A DNA stretch of 25,315 nucleotides from Chrysochromulina parva (Eukaryota > Haptophyta > Prymnesiales > Chrysochromulinaceae). The position numbers and the translations under genes are program-made. This document shows, piece after piece, positions 8,367-17,453 of the stretch. Within the stretch, counting starts at the first letter, position 1, and every line of letters starts with the position of its first letter. Location of the stretch: the NCBI GenBank assembly GCA_002887195.1, contig PJAB01000492.1, positions 1 through 25,315 on the forward strand, written 5' to 3'. The notes under the pieces are model-generated. The model did not search any database. It was not told the origin of the DNA and saw only the letters and a list, made by a program, of their open reading frames with translations.

Positions 8367-9061
8367 TCTTGACATCATCTCGATCCTAAAGTGACGATCG
8401 ACCTCACACAGGAACTCGGTACCCGCGGGCACGGCCGCACCGCACTGCCGCAGTTATGCCGCCAGTGCGCAAGGCACCGGCGCGCGGCGGAGATGAAGAA
8501 TCCCGAACGCAGCGCCGCAGCGCCCCACTGGTGACCGTCTTGTTTAAATATAAGTCTTGTAAACGATACGCGACCGGCACGCCGGCGGGGCGCCCGGGAA
8601 TCACCGCGAACGGGGACGGCGGCGGCGCGTGTGCGTGTGGGGGCCGATCGGGCGGCCGGCGACGAGGTTTATGGCACACTCACCGCACGAACCGGTGCGC
8701 TGCCGGTCTGAGCTCTGAGTGCGGCACCCGAGCTGGGGCGCGGCGCGTTATATATGCTTTTTCAAGACAGAATGACTGGGGATGGGGCGGCGCTCTCATG
8801 TCACATGCACCCGATGCAGGGACGCGGGCACGCGCGGCGGCAATCCGCTGTGTGGAAGACGCGACCGTGCTCTCCCGCGCTGGTGGCGTCAATCGGGGGA
8901 GGTGGTCCTAACGTGGATGGCTGAAATGATCTGGCGAAGCTGGCTCGGCGACAAGGTCCTCACTGTGGACGCTCTGGGACAGTTGCCCGATTGGGCACTC
9001 ACCAGTTGTCCTCCGCCTGCGATAGCTGCGCCGCCTCAGCGCTGCCCGAAGCCACGCCGAC
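8367..9061. other. Gene-free spacer between convergent genes
   Basis: This 695-bp spacer lies between the 3' ends of the secreted-protein gene (+) and the coiled-coil gene (-). It contains two AT-rich islands, TTGTTTAAATATAAG near 8541-8555 and GTTATATATGC near 8748-8758. The second is TATA-like but leads into no credible coding frame. No RNA gene is recognised. Confidence 0.5.
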
Positions 9062-10758
9062 TCAGTGCTTTTCGCGCGCCGAGCCCGGCTGCGACGACGC
9101 CTTCGGGCGGCCTGCATTCCATGGAGGCTTACCCATAGTGACTACGTCGATGGCTTTCGGAGGGAAGGGAGGAGGCTTGCGCAGCGGCATCGACATCTGC
9201 TGCAGCCGGAGAGCCCGCTCACGTGCGGAGATGCTCAGCTTCTTGCAGGTGGCCGTGTACTGCTGCCGCTCCTCCTCGTGCTTCTTCTCAACGAAGGCGT
9301 CGAGCTTCGCGCGCGAGTTCTTGGCTGCAATGAACAACGCGAGCAAAGGAGACGCACGGGGTGTTTGAGCGGAAAGGCAGACCTGCAGCCTCGGCGTGTC
9401 CTCTAGTGGGGAGGGGAGGGGGGGCACTCGGCACGGCGGCGCTCGCTGGCGGCAGTGCGAGTGTGACCACGCGCTGTGTCGGGCGCACCTCGCTCGAACA
9501 TAGCTTTTGTCGCTTCTTCCAGCTCCGCCTTGGTCTGATAGCGCTTAATCTTGACCTTGGTGGTGGCCTCGAGGGCCTTTTTCTCGGCCGCCTCGAGGTG
9601 CTTCTTGAGCTGCTCGACGCCCGACAGCGTGCTGCTGCGGTCGGGCGCCCAGCCATACCGCTGCTGCCGGCGCAAGAACTCGAGCTCCGCCTCCTTGGTC
9701 AGCTTCCTGGCCTTGGGTGATGCGCTGCCGGGACGCCCACCGAGGCTCGCGCTGCTGCCGCTCCCGCCCTTAGGCGTGACTGGCGCCGAGCTGGTGCCTG
9801 TACGGGGCGCGCTCGAGCTCCGGAACTGCGCGCCTACCCTCTCGTGGATGAGCGACTCCATCTTTGAAACGTGCGATCGTAGCACATCGCGCTCGCGGCA
9901 CACGTCTTCAAACGAGCGACGAACACGCTCGAGCTCCGCCTGCAGGTCGGGCGGGTACGCGCCATGCGAGTCCCGCCCGGCGACCCCCCGGCCGCGGCCG
10001 CCGCGCCCGCCCGTCGGACCCTTCCAGCCCGGCGGGACCCACGGTTGCCCGGACGCCACCGGCTCTGCTGCCGGCGCCGGCTCTTCTCTGAGCGTAGGCG
10101 CAGACGCCTCGGCCCCCCTGGTGCGACTGGGAGCTGGCTCGGCGTGTTCGTCGTCACGCTCGTAGTCGTCGGGGCGCGGCTCCGGCTCGGGAGGTGGCTC
10201 GTCGCGCGGCGGTGTGCGGCGAGCACGCTCAGATGCCAGAGAGCTGTCGGCGGGGTGAAGGGGATTGGAAGCGACGACGGCGCCGGCCCGAGAGTAGGAG
10301 TGGGTGGCGGGTGAGGCGGAGGCGAATGATACTGCTGGGCGCGCTGTTGCTGATGCAGTAGTGACTGGCGGGCGGGAAGCTGCGGCCGTCGCACGGGCCG
10401 GAGAAGCTAATGCGGTGGTCGCCGTCGCTTGAGGCGTCACCGCCGATGGGGACGAGGGCGTCGCTGTCGCTGGCCGCGCTGCGGTGGCCGTCGCCGTCGC
10501 GGGCCGCGCTGCAGTGGCCGTAGCGGGCCTCGCTGCGGTGGCCGTCGCCGAAGCGGGCCGCACTGCGGCGACCGTCGCTGTCGCTGGCCGAGATGTGGTT
10601 GCCATCGCCGTGGCTGCGGTTGTGGCCCGTGCAACTGTCGCCGTGGCCGTGGCCGTGGCGGTGGCCGGTCGGGCAGCGGTTGCAATCGCCGGGCGTGCTG
10701 AGGCCGTGACGTTCATCATTGGTTTACTAGCCGAGACGACCACGGACGCGGTCGACAT
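9062..10758 (-). CDS. Ala/Thr/Pro-rich coiled-coil protein, function unknown
   Basis: The spliced reading is 10758-9489 joined to 9324-9062 (510 aa). The N-terminal 125 residues are a low-complexity run of RPATATA-type repeats. A Pro/Glu-rich disordered stretch (RRTPPRDEPPPEPEPRPDD) and a small GGRGGRGRG patch follow. The C-terminal third is charged and helical: a coiled coil LQAELERVRRSFEDVCRERD followed by VLRSHVSKMESLIHERV, then LEFLRRQQRYGW, then a second helical region running across the splice site (ELEEATKAMFERAKNSRAKL) and ending in LRLQQMSMPLRKPPPFPPK. The architecture resembles a cytoskeletal or scaffold protein with a disordered N-terminus, but no family is recognised. It is divergent from the zinc-finger gene across 147 bp. 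Confidence 0.72.
9325..9488 (-). other. Intron of the coiled-coil gene (164 bp)
   Basis: Donor GAGCGAG|GTGCGC and acceptor TTGTTCATTGCAG|CC. Phase 1 on both sides joins AMFER to AKNSRAKLDAF, keeping one continuous charged helix. The unspliced frame leaves the helix and stops within 30 codons. Confidence 0.8.
10430..10700. repeat. GC-rich degenerate coding repeat
   Basis: Irregular 15-30 bp units built from GGCCGCGCTGCGGTGGCCGTC variants encode ARPATATA on the reverse strand. The same DNA is open in several frames, which produces spurious Gly/Arg-rich and Ala/Val-rich reading frames on both strands. Confidence 0.8.
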
Positions 10759-10905
10759 GGCGCGGGATGCAAAGCGGGCGAGAAAGGCGGGGAAGAGTGG
10801 GGTTCAAAAAACACTTCTGTATTTGTGACTCAACACAGGGCTAGGCTTTCACAAGGCTGTGAACGTGCCGTACTTCGTGTGCGGTGATAAGATAACGACG
10901 TCGCC
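10759..10905. promoter_or_regulatory. Bidirectional promoter region (147 bp)
   Basis: It separates the divergent coiled-coil (-) and zinc-finger (+) genes. It contains an inverted repeat TTCACA-AGGC-TGTGAA at 10848-10863 and the sequence GTGATAAGATAACG just before the zinc-finger start. No canonical TATA box is seen on either strand. Confidence 0.5.
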
Positions 10906-11877
10906 ATGTCCTCGCCGGTCGCTCAGGCTGAGCGCGTCGCGAAGGCTCTCGCAAGGGCTGCCGAAGCGCGCGCGTTGAAGGCAGAACGCGAGACGAAGCG
11001 CTCGGAGATCAACTTTGCTGTTTCCGACACGCGACCAGATAATACCAAGGAAGCCCAGGGAGCGAAGCGTCTCAAGGTTACGACGGTCCTCTCAGCCGAA
11101 AGGGAGGAAGAGAAGCGTCTGAACTTGGAGTGCATGGCGTGCAAAAAATCGGCGGCCGCACAGCCGTCCAATGCTGAGCTCGCCGCGGCGTACTCGGCAG
11201 CCAAGGAGAAGTTTAGGGCCTTTCAGAAGTCTAAGCTTGCAACAACACCCACTTGGAGGTGTGCGTTGTGCAAGGTGACCATGCCCGCCTCCGGTCAAGC
11301 TGTGCACGAGCAAGGCAAGGCACATCAAAAGAAAGTGCTGGGTGCGGGCGCGCCGTCCGATTGCGGCGCGCTCTTTGAGTGCCGCTTGTGCGGCTGCACT
11401 GTCGCGGCGACTGCTGCGAGCACGCACCAAGTGGGTAAGAAGCACTGTGCGAAGCAGGCGGAGCTCGTCGGTCTGTGGAGGACGGGCACACTGAGGAGGG
11501 GTGATTGGGTGTGTCCTGCGCACGGCTGGCATGTCCAGCGGTGCTACGCCTCCAAGCAGACGTGCTACCAAGAGGACTGCGAAGGCACCAAGGAGTCAGG
11601 GCTGAGCTTCGAGGAGGTACAAAGCATGGTGTCTAGCGCCGTAGCGAGCGCCAAGAAGGAGACGGCCGTCAAGGGGCGCACGAAAGACGGCGCCGCGCTG
11701 GCTACGAGCAGCCCCGCCGAGGGTGAGCTTACATGCCGAGACTGCGAAGTGTCCTTTGTCTTCGGTGCCAAGGAGCTGGCCTACTACGAGTCCAAGGGCT
11801 TTGCGACGCCGACGCGCTGCCTCGAGTGTCGCTCGAAGAAACGCAAGCGGCTGGCGGCGGAGGGTGAGTATGAGTGA
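10906..11877 (+). CDS. Zinc-finger protein: two U1-type C2H2 fingers plus a C-terminal zinc ribbon
   Basis: A 323-aa ORF. An Ala/Lys/Glu-rich helical N-terminus ends near a CMAC pair (about residue 77). Two related fingers follow: WRCALCKVTMPASGQAVHEQ with GKAHQKK (about 117) and FECRLCGCTVAATAASTHQV with GKKHCAKQ (about 158). Their C-x2-C/H-x5-H spacing is typical of RNA-binding U1/matrin-type fingers. A Cys/His-rich stretch (WVCPAHGW to CYQEDCEG) comes next. From about residue 275 there is a zinc ribbon resembling the zf-trcl family: LTCRDCEVSFVFGAKELAYY, then CLECRSKKRKR, whose basic tail could be a nuclear localisation signal. RNA or DNA binding is inferred. A strong donor-like GTGAGT at 11864, 11 bases before the stop, means the last codons could be spliced differently. 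Start chosen as the first ATG, 147 bp from the divergent gene. Confidence 0.8.
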   Translation: MSSPVAQAERVAKALARAAEARALKAERETKRSEINFAVSDTRPDNTKEAQGAKRLKVTTVLSAEREEEKRLNLECMACKKSAAAQPSNAELAAAYSAAKEKFRAFQKSKLATTPTWRCALCKVTMPASGQAVHEQGKAHQKKVLGAGAPSDCGALFECRLCGCTVAATAASTHQVGKKHCAKQAELVGLWRTGTLRRGDWVCPAHGWHVQRCYASKQTCYQEDCEGTKESGLSFEEVQSMVSSAVASAKKETAVKGRTKDGAALATSSPAEGELTCRDCEVSFVFGAKELAYYESKGFATPTRCLECRSKKRKRLAAEGEYE

Positions 11878-12316
11878 CATTGTGGGAAGCCGAGCCAAGA
11901 CCCTTGCCATTTGATTCTCCCCGCACATGAAGTTCTGCGCGAAGGTGGCGCCGGTGGCTGTCCAGCTGTTCGGCTCATCAGCTGTGCCCTGACCCCTCAC
12001 TCACTGTGGTCAAGGGCGTGCGTGCTGGGCTGCTGGCGTCGCCCCGGAGGTGATTTCTGTGTAGGCTGTATGTGTGGGCTGATGTGTAAACACGAATCCC
12101 CTGCCCATCTCGTTCACGGGAGCGGTGCAATTTCGAGCGAATCTGAGCCACGTCGCCCGCACCACGCCCTGGATCCATCCGCATCCACACCTCAAGGTCA
12201 TGACAAACAACATGCGCGCGCCATCATCTCGCCTCCTTGCTCACCGCATTCGAAGCTGCCGGTTCTTCGGCTGAGCGACCCCCGTCCTCCGCTCGCAGCT
12301 ACGCACAACTTTCATC
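11878..12316. other. Intergenic region upstream of the helicase gene
   Basis: The 439-bp gap holds the zinc-finger 3' region and the helicase promoter and 5' UTR. A pyrimidine-rich stretch at 12232-12300 precedes the start. No TATA box, RNA gene or credible small ORF is seen. It could hide a further zinc-finger exon if the donor-like site at 11864 is used. Confidence 0.4.
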
Positions 12317-14333
12317 ATGGGCTACATTCCCCCTCATCTTCGCAACAAGGACGGCACCGCACCCGGTGAGCTTCCCGTCCTTTTGTCTCTCCTTGCGGAC
12401 GTCCATGCTCATGCTCGGCTTTGAGCATGCGTGCGCAGGCGCTGCTGCCGCTCCCGGCGGTGGCCGAACGCTCGCTGATCTTATGGATGCGCCGCGGGGA
12501 GCACCGCCGCCTCCCCCTGGAGGCGGCGACCGCGGCAGCGATCGCGGTGGCGGCTACAGCGCTCGTGGCGACGGCGACAGCGGCGGCCGCGACCTGAGCG
12601 CCTTCGCTGCCGCCCCACCCGCGCGTGGGTATGGCGATCGCGGCGGCTATGGCGACCGCGGCGGCTACGGCGACCGCGGCGGCTACGGCGACCGGGACGG
12701 CGGCGGCTACGGTGACCGGGGCGGCAAGGGCGGCGGAGGCCCTGGTCGTGACCTCGGCGGCTTTGGCGTCTCCAGCCGCGGCGGCGGCGGGCGCGGCTGG
12801 GTGGGGCTTGATGGCGGCCCCGATTTTGAGGCGAATCTTAGGGAGGACGAGGAGGCCTTCTTGCGCCAGTTTGGAGCGCCGCACTCGTCGGGCATCGACT
12901 TTAACAAGTACGCGGACATCCCAGTCGAGGTCGAGCTGCCGCGGCACTTGAGCGAGCTGCCGGAGAGCATGCGCCCGGCGACCGAGTTTGCGGGGCTCAA
13001 CATAGGGAAGGTGATTGCGCGCAACCTGCGGTTCGCTGGCTTCAAGGTGCCCACGCCCGTGCAAGGTAATTCCGTGCCGGTGGCGATCAATGGACTGGAC
13101 GTAATCTCCGTCGCGCAGACGGGCTCGGGCAAGACTCTTGCCTTCATGCTTCCCATCCTGTACAAGCTGCTGGGCTCGTCGCCGAGTGGCGGCAAGTACG
13201 GCGGCGGCCGCAACCAGGTCGTCGCCCTGCGCGCCCTCGTCCTTGCCCCAACTCGCGAGTTGGCCGTCCAGATCCACGAAGAGTCGAAGAAATTTGCCTT
13301 CCGCACCGGCCTCGATATCTGCGTCGCCTACGGTGGCACGCCATTCGGCGAGCAGATGAGGGAGCTCGAGCGCGGCTGCGATGTTCTCGTGGCGACGCCT
13401 GGTCGCCTCGACGACATGATCCAGCGCGGGCGCGTCACGCTGCGCGAGGTTCGCTTCCTGGTGCTCGACGAGGCTGATCGCATGCTCGATATGGGTTTCG
13501 AGCCGCAGATTCGCAACATCGTGGAGCGCGCTGACATGCCGCAGAGCGGCCCGGACGGGCGCCAGACGATGATGTTCTCGGCGACCTTTCCGAAGGCGGT
13601 GATGCGCATTGCCGAGTCGTTCCTCGACAGGCCGCTCATGCTCAAGGTAGGCCGCGTGGGCGGCGCCGCCTCGTCGGTGACCCAAAAGGTCATGTATGTA
13701 AATGGGAACGAGAAGACAGCGACCTGCGTCGAGCTTCTCAAGGCAGTGGCGGGCAAGACGATTGTCTTCGTGAACACGAAGCGCTCGGCGGATGTGCTTG
13801 AGCAGGACCTGTACGAGCTAGGCTGCCCCGCTGCCTCCGTTCACGGCGACAAGGACCAGCGCGAGCGCGAGCACGCGCTCAGCAACTTCAAGTCTGGCAA
13901 AATCTCGGTGATTATCGGCACCGACGTGCTGGGGCGCGGCATCGATGTACCCGAGGTGACGCATGTGATCAACTACGACGCGCCGAACGACATCGAGGAC
14001 TACACGCACCGGATTGGGCGCACGGGGCGCGCGGGCCACCAGGGATTGGCTACCACATTCCTCAACGATCGAGACGGCTCGATCGCGCGCGACCTGCACG
14101 ACATGCTCGTCAAGTCGGGCCAGGACGCGCCGGATTGGTTGCACACCATCCGCGGCGGCGGCAGCGGCGGCGGAAAGTCGTCGCGCGGCGGCAAGGGCGG
14201 CGGCGGCAGCGGCGGCGGCGGCTTCGGCGGCGGCTACGGTGGGGGCAAGGGCGGCGGCGGCTACGGTGGGGGCAAGGGCGGCGGCTACGGCGGCGGTGGC
14301 TACGGCGGCGGCTACGGCGGCGGAAGCTTCTAA
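12317..14333 (+). CDS. DED1: Ded1/DDX3-type DEAD-box RNA helicase
   Basis: The spliced reading is 12317-12365 joined to 12439-14333 (647 aa). The short first exon encodes MGYIPPHLRNKDG, the conserved Ded1/DDX3 N-terminal eIF4E-binding motif, which fixes the start. A Gly-rich region with repeated GGYGDR follows. The helicase core has every motif: Q motif GFKVPTPVQ (about 217), I AQTGSGKT (about 241), Ia PTRELAVQ, Ib TPGR, II DEAD (about 360), III SAT (about 397), IV IVFVNTK, V RGIDV, VI HRIGRTGR (about 540). The C-terminus is an RGG/GGYGGG tail ending GGYGGGSF. The family unwinds RNA with ATP, chiefly in translation initiation and in RNA granules. Low-complexity tails suggest phase separation. 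The larger unspliced frame starting at 12237 lacks the conserved N-terminus and is not the product. Confidence 0.96.
12366..12438 (+). other. Intron of the Ded1/DDX3 gene (73 bp)
   Basis: Donor CACCCG|GTGAGC and acceptor GCGTGCGCAG|GCGCTG, phase 1 on both sides. Joining restores the conserved YIPPHLRN N-terminus to the helicase frame. It shares no repeats with the three unusual introns described elsewhere. Confidence 0.92.
12627..12725. repeat. Coding tandem repeat for GGYGDR
   Basis: Five near-identical 15-24 bp units built on GGCGGCTACGGCGACCGC lie in the helicase N-terminus. They encode Tyr/Gly/Asp/Arg repeats typical of RNA-binding low-complexity domains. Confidence 0.85.
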
Positions 14334-15012
14334 ATGCGGTGGATGCGTCGATGAGTAAACGCGCGAGGGACGAGTCTCTACACCTCTCTCGCGCCCCTTC
14401 CCTCCTTTTGTTGGGGAGGTGCTCTGTCGCTGGGGCACCGCCGCTTGCGCTGCATCGGCAAGGCGCGTGGCCGCGCTCGCTCGGTCGGTCTGAGCGGTGT
14501 GTACACGGAAAATGGGCTCAGCCCCTGCAATCGCGTTCTATCTTGCAATGACAAGCTCACCGCTGGCGCGGTGGACGCGGCGAGGCTGCTGCTGGCTCGA
14601 TTCGACATCACGCCTCGGACAATCTGTGTGATGATGGTGTTCATGTGCACTACGTGCGCGGGGAGAGCAGAGGACAAGAGGGCGCGCGCAAACGCCAGAG
14701 CGTTCGAGATGCCGAGCGGTGGAGGGTCGGTGCTAACGAAGTGGGGCGCGCGCCTGCGCACGATGAACTGCTATCTCTGACGCAGCGCACGTTCTGCCGA
14801 TCCGCACGTTTCTCGCCTGTTACGTCGTCTCCTGTCAGCCGCGCGCGCTGTTTGAAGGCGTACATGCGCGCGCAGTGTCGTCGCTCGTCAGTCTGTGTTT
14901 CAAAACGCGAATGTAAAAACGTCACAGAAGTCGGAGATTGTAGCCAGATTCTAATCAAACAAGTCCATTAAATTTCATTAAAAATCACCTCGCGGCTCGC
15001 GACAAGGCACTG
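14334..15012. other. Intergenic region upstream of the POR-like gene
   Basis: This 679-bp gap lies between two plus-strand genes. A CT-rich stretch (14380-14410) follows the helicase stop. An AT-rich block CATTAAATTTCATTAAAAATC lies about 30 bp before the POR-like start. No tRNA, other RNA gene or credible ORF is recognised. Confidence 0.5.
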
Positions 15013-16598
15013 ATGAAAGCACTGCTCTTGCTCACGCTCGTGGCCAATGTGGCCGCCTTCAAGTTTCTTGCCAACTTCAAGGCGGCGTCTCTGATCCCTC
15101 GCCCATCGGCCATGCTCAAGAAAAGGAAGGCAAAGCTTATCTACGGCGATAAGAAGCTGGCAGTGATCACTGACGCTTCCTCTAGCTTTGGCCTCCAAAC
15201 AGCAGCCGAGCTGCTTCGCACGGAGGAGTACCACGTCTTTGGTCTTTCGAACGACTTGGAGAAGATGCGTGCTGCCGCTGGTGCCGAGTTCGCCACTTCC
15301 GAGTTGAAACATTTCACGCCACTGCAAGTCGAACTCAGTTCATTTGAGTCCGTCAATGCATTCTGCAACCAGCTCGACAAGTTGAAGCTCAACAGGCCGA
15401 TCAGCCGGCTGATCTGCAACGCGGCGGTGTATCAACCAGAGGTGGCGTGGTCTACGGATGGCCATGCCGAGACTCAGCAGGTTAACTTCCTCTCGCACTT
15501 CCAGATGGTCGCTCGCTTGCTTCCAGGCATGACCAAGTCGGATGACCCTCGTGTCGTCCTCGTCGGCAAGGCGACCGCGGAAGAGCCTGTGACGGTGTAC
15601 CCGCGCGCGGACTTGAGCACGCTTGCTGGTCTCAAGGCGGGTTTCAAGAACCCGATCTCCATGCTCGACGGCTTCAATTATCAGGGCGCCAAGGCATACA
15701 AGGACAGCAAGCTCTGTCTCTCGATGCTCTCGACGTTGCTCCACGACAAGTACGCACCCGATCTTTGTTGAGTGCCTCCCGAGAGCCTCTCTGAGGGCCT
15801 CTCTAAGTGCCTTTCCGAGCCCCTCTGATTGCTTCCCTAATGACCAGGTACCACAAGCAGACGGGGATCGCTTTCTCGACGGTGTACCCTGGGATTGATG
15901 AGCCAACCCTCTTCGAGGGCAAGCCGCCGCTCAACGCTCCCTCGCCGCTCATGGCGCTACAGCTCGTCAAGCCGCCCGCACCCGTGAGCGCAGCCGTGGC
16001 GGCGCAGCGCATCTTCCAGGTGTGCCATGATCCGCGCTGTTCCAAATCCGGCGTTCACTGGTCTTGGCTGGAGGGCAAGGCGGCCGAGGAGGCGTCCAAG
16101 AAGGCCGAGGACGACTCAGCCAACCGCGCGGGCTGGGAGACCATCTATGAGACGGAACCGTCGGAGCAAGTGCTTGATTTTGAGCTCTCTCAAGAGCTGT
16201 GGAGGCAGTCGGCCAAGCTGACGAACACCGAGTGGCCGACGCCGAACCAGCCGCGCTCGCCGTGCCCGACGCTTGTGGTCATCGGCGCGATCACGAAGGC
16301 TATGAACGCCAAGGAGGAGGCCAAACGCACCCTTGAAGGACTCGAGGACGACGGCAAGGGCGGCCTCAAGGTACGTGCCGCAGTCATCGGAGGCGCAGGC
16401 ACCGTCGTGGACGTCGTTGTGGGCAACACGATCGGTCGCGCCGGCAAGCTGGCGCAGGAGAAGCTTCTAGGGGGGCAAGTGCAAGAGGCGCTCCAAGGGT
16501 CCTTCCAGGAGACAAAAAGCCGCAGCCTGGATGAGCGGATCGATCGCGCCTTGGGGGAGCAAGGGATGAGGGTGCCCGGAGCAAAGAATGTCGCGTAA
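15013..16598 (+). CDS. POR: Plastid-targeted protochlorophyllide-reductase-like protein (POR paralogue) with C-terminal extension
   Basis: The spliced reading is 15013-15749 joined to 15848-16598 (495 aa). The N-terminus is a signal peptide, MKALLLLTLVANVAAF, followed by a basic transit-like region, as for import into a complex red plastid. The body follows light-dependent POR: ICNAAVYQPE (135-142), NPISMLDGFNYQGAKAYKDS and K (213-233, with the catalytic Tyr229/Lys233 pair), YHKQTGIAFSTVYPG, and SKSGVHWSW. POR reduces protochlorophyllide with NADPH. Two departures are striking. The nucleotide loop reads TDASSSFG instead of TGASSGLG, and the conserved active-site Cys after YPG is Ile262. A C-terminal extension of about 115 residues, containing hydrophobic Gly/Val stretches, follows the normal POR end. 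It may be a non-catalytic or changed-function paralogue. The fold assignment is firm and the activity uncertain. Confidence 0.9.
15750..15847 (+). other. Intron of the POR-like gene (98 bp), internally repetitive
   Basis: Donor GACAA|GTACGC and acceptor AATGACCAG|GTACC, phase 2. The junction restores HDK-YHKQTG, exactly the POR sequence context. Bases 15770-15838 are six degenerate 10-12 bp units of consensus GAGNGCCTCYCT. The last unit, GATTGCTTCCCT, is preceded by T and followed by a branch-point-like CTAATGAC, resembling the 3' ends of the introns at 2162 and 17769. Confidence 0.9.
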
Positions 16599-16943
16599 GC
16601 TACGGGCGCTTGCGATGTGGCAACCACGCTGAGGGTGCAGGGCTGCGGCCTGCGGGCATGTGTGATGTGAGAGCGCGGGTTCGGTTGGGCGTGTGAGTGG
16701 GCCCCCGAGAGGCGGGGCGCTTTGGAGAGCAGAGCACGGCCATGCGAGTGCGCGCCGGAGCCTGCTTGGAGCCTGCGCAAAGCAACAGGCCCCAGGCGCT
16801 GGCGTGAGGAAGTGATTCAACATGAGCTATTGTAGACGTCTGTATACCGTTGTACCGCGCAGGCGACGTAGGAGGCGCGACGACGGAGAGTCTATCGCGA
16901 GGAGACGGAGTGCCCGGCTCTCGGCTGGCGTGCGCGGTGCGGC

Positions 16944-17084
16944 GTCGGTGGCCGGCGCGCGCAGCGGAAAAGTAAGTAAGTAAGTAAGTAAGTAAACATG
17001 CCAACAGGCAGCGTACACGTGGCGAGGGGGGCACCCACGAGGCATACAGGGCCGTGTCGGTGGCCGGCGCGCGCAGCGGAAAAG
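16944..17084. repeat. Pair of identical 29-bp direct repeats flanking a microsatellite
   Basis: Copies at 16944-16972 and 17056-17084 read GTCGGTGGCCGGCGCGCGCA followed by GCGGAAAAG. They are identical over 29 bp, with starts 112 bp apart. The first copy runs directly into the GTAA microsatellite. Confidence 0.92.
16972..16995. repeat. GTAA tetranucleotide microsatellite, six copies
   Basis: Six perfect GTAA units follow the first 29-bp direct repeat. The run is open on the reverse strand and creates a false hydrophobic Leu/Thr/Tyr segment there. Confidence 0.97.
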
Positions 17085-17453
17085 GGTGCCGGGGGCGTGC
17101 CCGCGGTTCTGCTTCACCCGTGACGCCGAAAAGCGCACGAGACGAGACAAAGGCATAAAGCTCGAACAGAGACCCCGACCCGCGCCCGGCATGCCCGCCG
17201 GGCGGCGGGAACACGAGTATGTTAAAGGCGCCGTCTGCCGTGCCGGTCGAGCGCGGCGCTTCCTACACGTAGTACGTAATAATACATGGAATATGCGGTA
17301 TGCATGCCAATCGCGAATCGGAGCGGTCTCGTGAGCTCGGGCGTCTGCTCGGGCGTCTGCTCGGGCGCTCGTCCCCGGGCTCGTCGGTCGGGCTCGACAA
17401 ATTACCCACGTATAATGTGGTCGGGCGTCGGGGACGTCCTGCCCAACACCGCT

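Larger units (their letters stand above)
16599..17453. other. Repeat-bearing spacer between convergent genes
   Basis: This 855-bp spacer lies between the 3' ends of the POR-like (+) and NTPase-fusion (-) genes. It holds a 29-bp direct repeat pair, a GTAA microsatellite, an AT-rich stretch around 17265-17300, and a GC-rich tandem repeat of CTCGGGCGTCTG at 17338-17370. Its long reverse-strand open frames have no recognisable protein features. Confidence 0.6.

Noticed and set aside
8456..8911. 151-aa plus-strand open frame in the convergent spacer
   Set aside because: Composition follows the GC-rich DNA. It has no domain and no promoter-like context beyond a chance TATA-like island.
12315..13685. 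456-aa reverse open frame
   Set aside because: It is antisense to the DEAD-box helicase core, which is certain. The translation is low-complexity and matches nothing.
16600..17214. 204-aa reverse open frame with a hydrophobic segment
   Set aside because: The hydrophobic run is the translated GTAA microsatellite; the rest looks random.
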